The notes under the pieces are model-generated. The model worked only from the letters and a program-made list of their open reading frames with translations, was not told the origin of the DNA and ran no database searches. DNA of 64,000 nucleotides from Chenopodium formosanum (Eukaryota > Streptophyta > Magnoliopsida > Caryophyllales > Amaranthaceae). Both the position numbers and the translations under genes were made by a program. Numbering within the stretch: position 1 is the stretch's first letter; every line of letters starts with the position of its first letter. Of the stretch, positions 58,110 to 64,000 are shown in pieces. The stretch spans positions 46,040,384 through 46,104,383 of the forward strand of contig CM044874.1 in assembly GCA_024500155.1 (NCBI GenBank), in the 5' to 3' direction.

Positions 58110-59545
58110 CACTACTACAAAATATGGTTTTTGCAACTGCCTGTAATGGTAGCTGAAAATAGCAAAAACGTTTGCTAAAAAAATTGCGGCCGTCAATGGT
58201 CGTTATTTACTTGGTCGCAACTAAATTGCGAGTGTTTTCCTTAATTTCAACAACCGCATGTTAAACGATCGCAAGTTTTAAAAACTACGGCCGTTTTAAT
58301 GGCGGACGCAAATGTGAAAACAACGACCGCTTTAGAAAGTCGCTAAATTTTTTTTAAAAAATTAAAAAAAAAGTAACGCACTCGCTGGCTCACTGCATGT
58401 ATTTCACAGCCAGCCCCACCACCATTCCCACCCCACCCACCCACCGACCCACCGTTACTTCTCGCCTCTACCCACCACTATTCCCACCCCCGCCACCCAC
58501 CCTAAACAACCCCTACCAACAACCCACCAAAAACAACCCTTGAACAAAAAAACATTTTAATATATTAAAAAAATTAGACCATAAAAAAACCCATATAATA
58601 ATATAAAAAAATTACAGTTAACGAAAATCAAACTAAAACTTACAAAAATATGAACCAAACATGAACAAATCTCACAAATCAAACATAACAAATCTCACAA
58701 ATCAAACTTGAAAAAATCTCACAAAAATTCAAACCAAACATGCACAAATCTCACAAATCAAACAAAATCAACAAAACTCGAACCAAACATGAAAAATCTG
58801 ACGAAAATTCGAAAAAAAAAGCAACGAAAACTCAAATCAAAACAAAAATCAAGGAAATAACAAAATCAAACAAAAACTGTAAAAAAAAAACAAAATTTGT
58901 TTAAAACTAAACATGATATCCGAATACAAAATAAAAACAACAAACCTTTCGCAACATTTCTTCCTCTTTGGGTTTATATGGTCAAATTCAACCATAAAAA
59001 CTCCAGAAGATCTGGAATTTTAATGGTCAAATTTTACCATTAACACCATAATTAACCATTTGTTGACAAAAATTTGAACACCACAAATCGTTTGTTGACA
59101 AAAATTCGAAGAAAAAGGAAAAATTTAAGAACAAAAATGAATGATCGAAATGGTGCTATGAACTCATGAGAAAGGAAAGAGAAAGGAATGAACAGGACAT
59201 AGAGGGGTGTGAGAAAGGAAAGAGAAGAAGGCAAAAGCTAAGGAAAGAGAAGGAAATGGTTAGATGGAGGCTATAGAGAAGAGAGAGAAAGGAAAGAAGC
59301 GGCGTAAGTGTTGAGTGATTAGGGTTTAGGAGTATGGCTGTCCGCCCTTTTATTTATTTATTTTTTTTAAAAAAAATTTGCGACTGTTTAAATAATGGTC
59401 GCAACTTACGACCATTTTTAGCGATCGCAAAAGGATTATTTTATTTTAAAATTATTTTTAATAGTTCAATACATCTTTACGACCGTTCAAAAGACCAAAA
59501 ACGGTCGCAACACGGTCGCAAATCTGCGACCGCTCTCAAAACTGC
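58110..59545 (+). mobile_element. Non-autonomous CACTA-type transposon, 3' terminus missing
   Basis: Begins CACTACTACAAAATATGG. Both ends carry clusters of short subterminal repeats (GCGGCCGT, GCGACCGC, GGTCGCAA) at 58160-58340 and 59380-59545, in opposite orientation. The interior has a CCCACC-rich patch (58410-58510) and A-rich DNA with no transposase. The expected TAGTG end is absent; the sequence passes straight into gag fragment F near 59545. Confidence 0.75.
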
Positions 59546-60803
59546 GAGGAAGAAGTCAGTCAGGGATAGAAAACCTACTCCACATCCCAAGGAGAACACT
59601 ACGTCTGCCACTGACTAGACAAACATCCTTTAGGCCCAGACGGACACGAGGAAGGTCATTTGTGTTGTGCAGCCGGATGACAGCAAAAAGACTTACACCG
59701 ATGCTCGACACGTAATAGAGCGAAATGAGAATCAGCAACTTTCTGAGTCAGCCTATACTTAGAGCTTTCCAGACAACTTTAAAAATACATCTATAAGGTA
59801 TACTTAATCCTTATTTGAGAGCCACACATGCGGTAATACTGACCTTTCAGACCCTCAGATGTTTGGGAATGCCCTTTATATACCCCCTATGGGGTACGAC
59901 CAATATTCTCCTCATTTCATGCAGCTGGCCCACTTTGAAGGTCAGGCGGCATATAATATCCAGCTTTTGGACTGGCAGCTACGTCTGCTCAAACATGGTG
60001 AACAAACCTCTGCGTTCACTAAGGAGATAACTGAGGCAGCTCACCCGGCTAAAATTAAGAATGTGTTGGTTGGTATTTATGATGGTACCTCCAACCCTGA
60101 GGACCACCTCATGGAATACTCCAACCTCATGCACATGCAAGGGTTGGAGGATGTTATGTGGTGTAGATGTTTCCCGACTATGTACTTTGAAGGGCATAGC
60201 CCAAGAATGGTTTGGCAATCTATCATCCGAATGCATAGATAGCTTCAAGACGCTTGCCTTATTGTTAGCTTCAAACTTCTTGATGAACATCCTTACCAAG
60301 AAAATAAGTCTTGACTTGAGCACCATTCGGCAGGAGGATAAAGAGGGGCTCCGCTCTTACGTTAGGCGGTTCCATCTGGTGAGAATCTAGATTCAAGGAC
60401 TGTTTGACAAAGTTGCCTGTATAGACTTCTTTTAGGGTCTGAAGGACGGGTAAACCTTTAAGTTTATTCTCGTTAGAAAGTGGGTTTTCACCCTTCAAGA
60501 GGCGTTGATTGAGGCGGAGAGCTTTATTCAAGCAACTAACCTCTACACGTCAAGTAATCAGTCGGACTCCAAGAAGTTTGACAAGCAGAAGGAGAGCAAG
60601 TTAACTCAGCCGGCTCCCAAGGCTGATTAGAGAAAAAAGAGGAAAAAGGTCTGGGCAGTTGAAGGCTCTGATCAACCGTCGTAGAAGAAAAAGAAGGAAT
60701 TCAAACCGTACTCCCGAAGGTACGAGTTAAATAAAGACTGCTACTCCATCCTCATGGAGATACGGGATCGGGTGACCATAGAGAAGCCCGCGACCATGAA
60801 AGG
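59546..60803 (+). pseudogene. Gag of a Tat-lineage element (F), main part
   Basis: The plus strand reads PFTEEI-like FTKEITEAAHPAKIKNVLVG, then YDGTSNPEDHLMEYSNLMH and GLEDVMWCRCFPTMYFEG, typical of Retand/Tat gag. After a frame change near 60235 come SFKTLALLLASNFLMN and EGLRSYVRRFHLV, then a Lys-rich stretch. Stops lie at 60388, 60434 and 60628, among others. Tat gag continues beyond the solo LTR at 60804. It is flanked on the left by the CACTA remnant, so the N-terminus is lost. Confidence 0.78.
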
Positions 60804-62308
60804 TGATGGGTGTCATAAATGGCACCCATTTGATGAGCATTTAGGTTGTCTTCTTCCTCTTTTCATAGCTTTCATGATCAATAAATGCCTTGTTTTATGC
60901 AGTTGGTCTTTGTTTTACCTTTCCTCTCTTATTTTGTAGCTTTTGTGCATTTTGTTGGTTTTTCTACTCTTTTGTCTTTTATTTGCTCTTTTTTCATGGT
61001 TGTAGGTATTGTACAAGGTCTGGGTCATTATATTGGTGATTTAACAAGGTGGAAGATGCTTTTGGAGCAAGCTCATGGAAATTGGAAAGCTCGGGATGCA
61101 AGGAAGTGGATTCTCCAAGTTCTAGCTCTTGTGCTCTCAAGTCGTGCTCCCATGAAAATAAGGGTGTTGAACCCACTATCAAGTGCTTTTTGGGATTGCC
61201 AATCTTAGTGTTCATCATCATCATATTGCGCGTTCCCTCGAAGACCTTAGCGAACACACGAAGCCGCGAGAAGTTCCGAAGAAACCCAGAAGAGCTCGGG
61301 CTCGCTGCCTTGCTGCGCGGGCAGTCCTCTGCGGGTTCCGTCTTTGCTCTTCTTCGTTTCGTGCCTCTTATAAATATCCTTTTGAACCCAATTTTCGCAG
61401 CAAGTTACATGTTAGATTTGGATCATAAATTTAGCTTAGTTGAGAGCTTCTCTCTCTAGTTTTAGGGTTAGTTTAGGAATATATTTTAGAGAGAGAAAGT
61501 GTGGAATTTCAATGGTGATTGAGAGATTGAAGATTCAATAGTGAAAATTGTGTTGGAGATCTTCTCTATTCAATGAGCATTTCTAATCACTATCTCATTT
61601 ATTGCTTTGATTAGTTAGTTCATGTTTGTTCGATTTGATTTTGACGTTTGATATTTGATTAGTGTAAGTGCTCTTCATAGATTGTTAATTCTTGTTTTCT
61701 TTAGTTTTTTGTGATTAGATGATGATGTTTGAGTAGTTGTTTGGCTAGGGATAGGGTGAAACTTGTATGATTGATTGTGCTTTATTTGGGGATTGTGTAG
61801 ATTAATTGTTGAGATTAAAGTGATTAATGGAAGTTTGCATGTGTGTAATTTGATTAAGCCTTGAGAATTATGCTAGATTGCATTGTAGTTTCTAATGATA
61901 CAGACCGTTGATTTAGGAATTGCAATTGTTGATTGAGCTTGATTAGTGATGCTCCTAGTTAGATTCTCTCATAGTTGGTGCTAGTTTGACCTCTAGGAAA
62001 TAGCTTGTTGACACTTTTGATTGAGTTTGCCATTAGTCTTCACAACCATTGTCATGATTATTTGTTGATTCCCGTTCCTTGTGCTTTATTTGTTTGGTTT
62101 CTTTGGTTGGTAGTTGGTTAGTGTTCTCCTTTTATCCTTAGACTTCGACCTAGCTTAGGCACATAATTAAGAGTGCTTGAACATTACCGTTCCTTTGGGT
62201 TTGACCCTTGACTTGCCTCTGTACTAGTATTTAGATTGGTTAAGTGTTTATAAATTTAGTTTGACCGAGGGAGGATTAGTTTCAACGACCTAGTCTCACC
62301 CCTCATCA
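60804..62308 (+). mobile_element. C: solo LTR of a second Athila-like family
   Basis: Starts TGATGGGTGTCATAAATG, ends CACCCCTCATCA, 1505 bases. Perfect target duplication AAAGG on both sides (60799-60803 and 62309-62313). Its edge hairpin resembles that of family B with a compensating base change. TATAAATA at 61369-61376 with a GC-rich, repeat-containing stretch upstream (61228-61350). Neither primer site nor polypurine tract adjoins it. Confidence 0.93.
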
Positions 62309-62541
62309 AAAGGTTCCGCCAAAAATCGGAACAAGAATAAATAGTGTAAGTTCCATAAGGACATCATCCATGACACCAATGATTGCTTCAGCCTTCAGTG
62401 GTTTTAGACCCTCTGGCTGACCAAGGGGAGTTGAAGTCATACATCCTCAAGTCTAAGGCCGCCTCAAAGACGAACAAGGGGCAATCGTCTAAAAAGACCC
62501 CCAGCCTACTTGTAGTTCGGACACCAACTGGGATCTGGTCT
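62309..62541 (+). pseudogene. Gag of F, C-terminal part
   Basis: The plus strand reads CKFHKDIIHDTNDCFSLQ, the His/Cys motif of Tat gag. After a frame change it gives LADQGELKSYILKSK, the usual following segment. It is cut at 62541 by LTR A3. Confidence 0.72.
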
Positions 62542-64000
62542 TGTAGGGAATATTTCAAGCATTGTCCCTAGCTTGAACGCCACTGTGATCATACACTTAA
62601 GTACGATGGCGTCCAAACGGAAAGAAGATAGAGCAAAAGAGTCGCCCACAAGTTTTAGGAACTTGTAAACCGTTCACGAGGTGAAGGTTACACCCCTTAA
62701 CGATCCAGGAGATCGTCAACTCCAATTGGTCTGGAACCATGACTGGTAGTTCGGGGATGAAGGTACAAATCCAACCTAAAAGAGATTGAACCTGCCCTAA
62801 TAATAGGCCTCTACTTTATTCTGATCGTATTCATGTGTGCTTTTTGACTAACATGCAATCAATAGCATTAACCTAAACCTATTTCTGTATGTTGGTTGAA
62901 TATTAATGCACAAATAAAGCTATTATTGGGGATCACTTGAATTATAATCAAATTAACCCTAAACAAGATTATTAATTTTCTTATTAAGCGTGATTACAAG
63001 TACAAATTCCCTTTAAACATGCATATAAAGTGTGATCAAGCGATAAATAATAATGAGTATCAAGCAATATGATAATAATTAAAATAATCATAATAATCAA
63101 AATAAGAATCATAAATCATAATCATGTTAAAGCATAATATTAATAACATGATCTTAGGCATGATACTAATAAGATTAATAACAAACCCTAGCATGTCACT
63201 TAAAAATAAAAATCAAATACATAGCCCTCATATGATACTAACATGATATTCGGAAAGAAAATAGGAAGCATCGTAGGAATCATAATAAGCATATTTGATA
63301 TTATAACCTTTTCCCTAAACATAATACTAGGAAATTATAATAACAACCTAACCATAATTTCTATATCAAAATATCAATAAATCAATTAAAACACTTACTT
63401 GGATGCCTTGTACCTCTTTCTAATAACAAAATACACACGTTAGTAACTTCAAGGAAAATAAAAAACAAAGAATTAATTTAAATAATAATTGAAAGAGAGA
63501 TTTGGGACCAAACCCTCAGAAATTAAAAACCTTTCACGTCTAGGGCGAAGGCAATTTCGAACAATGCTAGGTATGTCTAGTGCTAATGTAAGAGGAAATG
63601 TGTTTGTAAAAAGGGTTGGTTTAGAAAAAGAGAGAGAATCAAGAGATTCTTGATGAGATTTGATGAGAAGGATTGATGAGAATTGATGATTAGAGATGAT
63701 TTTAGACGATTCAAAGCGGAGTTTTTAGGAGGCTATTTATAGAGAAAATCAACCAAAAAGATAGAAAAACGAACTAGAGTTCTGACGTGAAAAACGAAGT
63801 TAGCGCCAGACGTTAGCGCCAGACATTAGAGCCAGATGCTAACGCTAGCGCCAAGCGCTAATGTCTGGCGTTAGGCGCTAACCAAATTTTTGACGCGTTT
63901 TCTAAAATCAGATGAAATTAAACCGTACAGGAGGATAAAATCGTATTCCTTAAAATTTAATACCCCATATTTTTAATGTATTCTATAAATTATTTATTTA
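62542..64000 (-). mobile_element. A3: LTR of family A, runs off the window
   Basis: Begins TGTAGGGAATATTTCAAG like A2 and aligns with A1 and A2 from about 62580 on. It is inserted in gag F. The sequence just left of it is gag, not a primer site. It is therefore a solo LTR or the low-coordinate LTR of an element whose body is outside. Confidence 0.8.
63734..63890 (-). promoter_or_regulatory. TATA box and inverted-repeat cluster of LTR A3
   Basis: TATTTATA at 63734-63741 (minus-strand TATAAATA). From 63793 repeated GTTAGCGCCAGAC words face GTCTGGCGTTAGGCGCTAAC. CGCCAGACATTAG and its complement form 13-base arms. Same position as the A1 palindromes, but a different sequence. Confidence 0.65.

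Noticed and set aside
62542..62542. LTR A3 as the 5' LTR of element E
   Set aside because: The bases next to it are gag of F on the plus strand and contain no Tat/Ogre primer site in the required orientation.

Overview
This is plant nuclear DNA, most likely from a eudicot with a repeat-rich genome. The sequence alone does not give the species. I see no intact host gene, tRNA or rRNA. Almost everything is LTR retrotransposon, nested several layers deep, plus CACTA-type DNA transposon pieces and one block of captured host gene fragments.

Layout. (1) 1-33395 is the framework: an old minus-strand Tat/Ogre-lineage Ty3/gypsy element, called E. Its 3' LTR is at 1-1592 and its polypurine tract at 1593. 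Two plus-strand (antisense) genes of plant-mobile-domain type follow at 3207-14900 and 15688-17092. Then come integrase, the archaeal-type second RNase H and the end of RT (17534-19826), then the start of RT, protease and gag (29845-33395). (2) E is interrupted by B1 (4754-14284, perfect TSD TCAGG), a complete non-autonomous Athila-like element. It is also interrupted by a composite block at 19827-29844: fragments of a group-I bZIP gene and of a nucleotide-sugar-transporter-like gene, then a truncated minus-strand B element (B2). (3) 33588-36319 is a solo LTR of family A. (4) 36343-57420 is D, a gag-only Ogre-like element. D is split by B3 (39279-50898, minus), and B3 contains the solo LTR B4 (43849-46358, perfect TSD ATATG). 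(5) 57421-59545 holds two CACTA-type remnants. (6) 59546-62541 is a decayed Tat-lineage gag split by solo LTR C (60804-62308, perfect TSD AAAGG). (7) 62542-64000 is another family A LTR that runs off the window.

Most notable pattern. LTR families A, B and D each carry a cluster of short palindromes upstream of the TATA box. The core differs by family: CTATCGCCAGGCGATAG in A, CACCGTGTCACGGTG in D, GGTTCGATCGAACC in B. In element E the same 17-base core also sits just upstream of both antisense plant-mobile-domain genes. This suggests a shared cis-code for the sense and antisense promoters of one retroelement, and possibly an element-encoded trans-factor. It is a hypothesis; the palindromes, TATA boxes and gene order are directly visible.

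All coding regions are broken by stops or frameshifts, except that the B-family gag-like frame stays open across about 555-560 codons with only scattered stops. B and D make no polymerase and would depend on autonomous Athila- and Ogre-type relatives.
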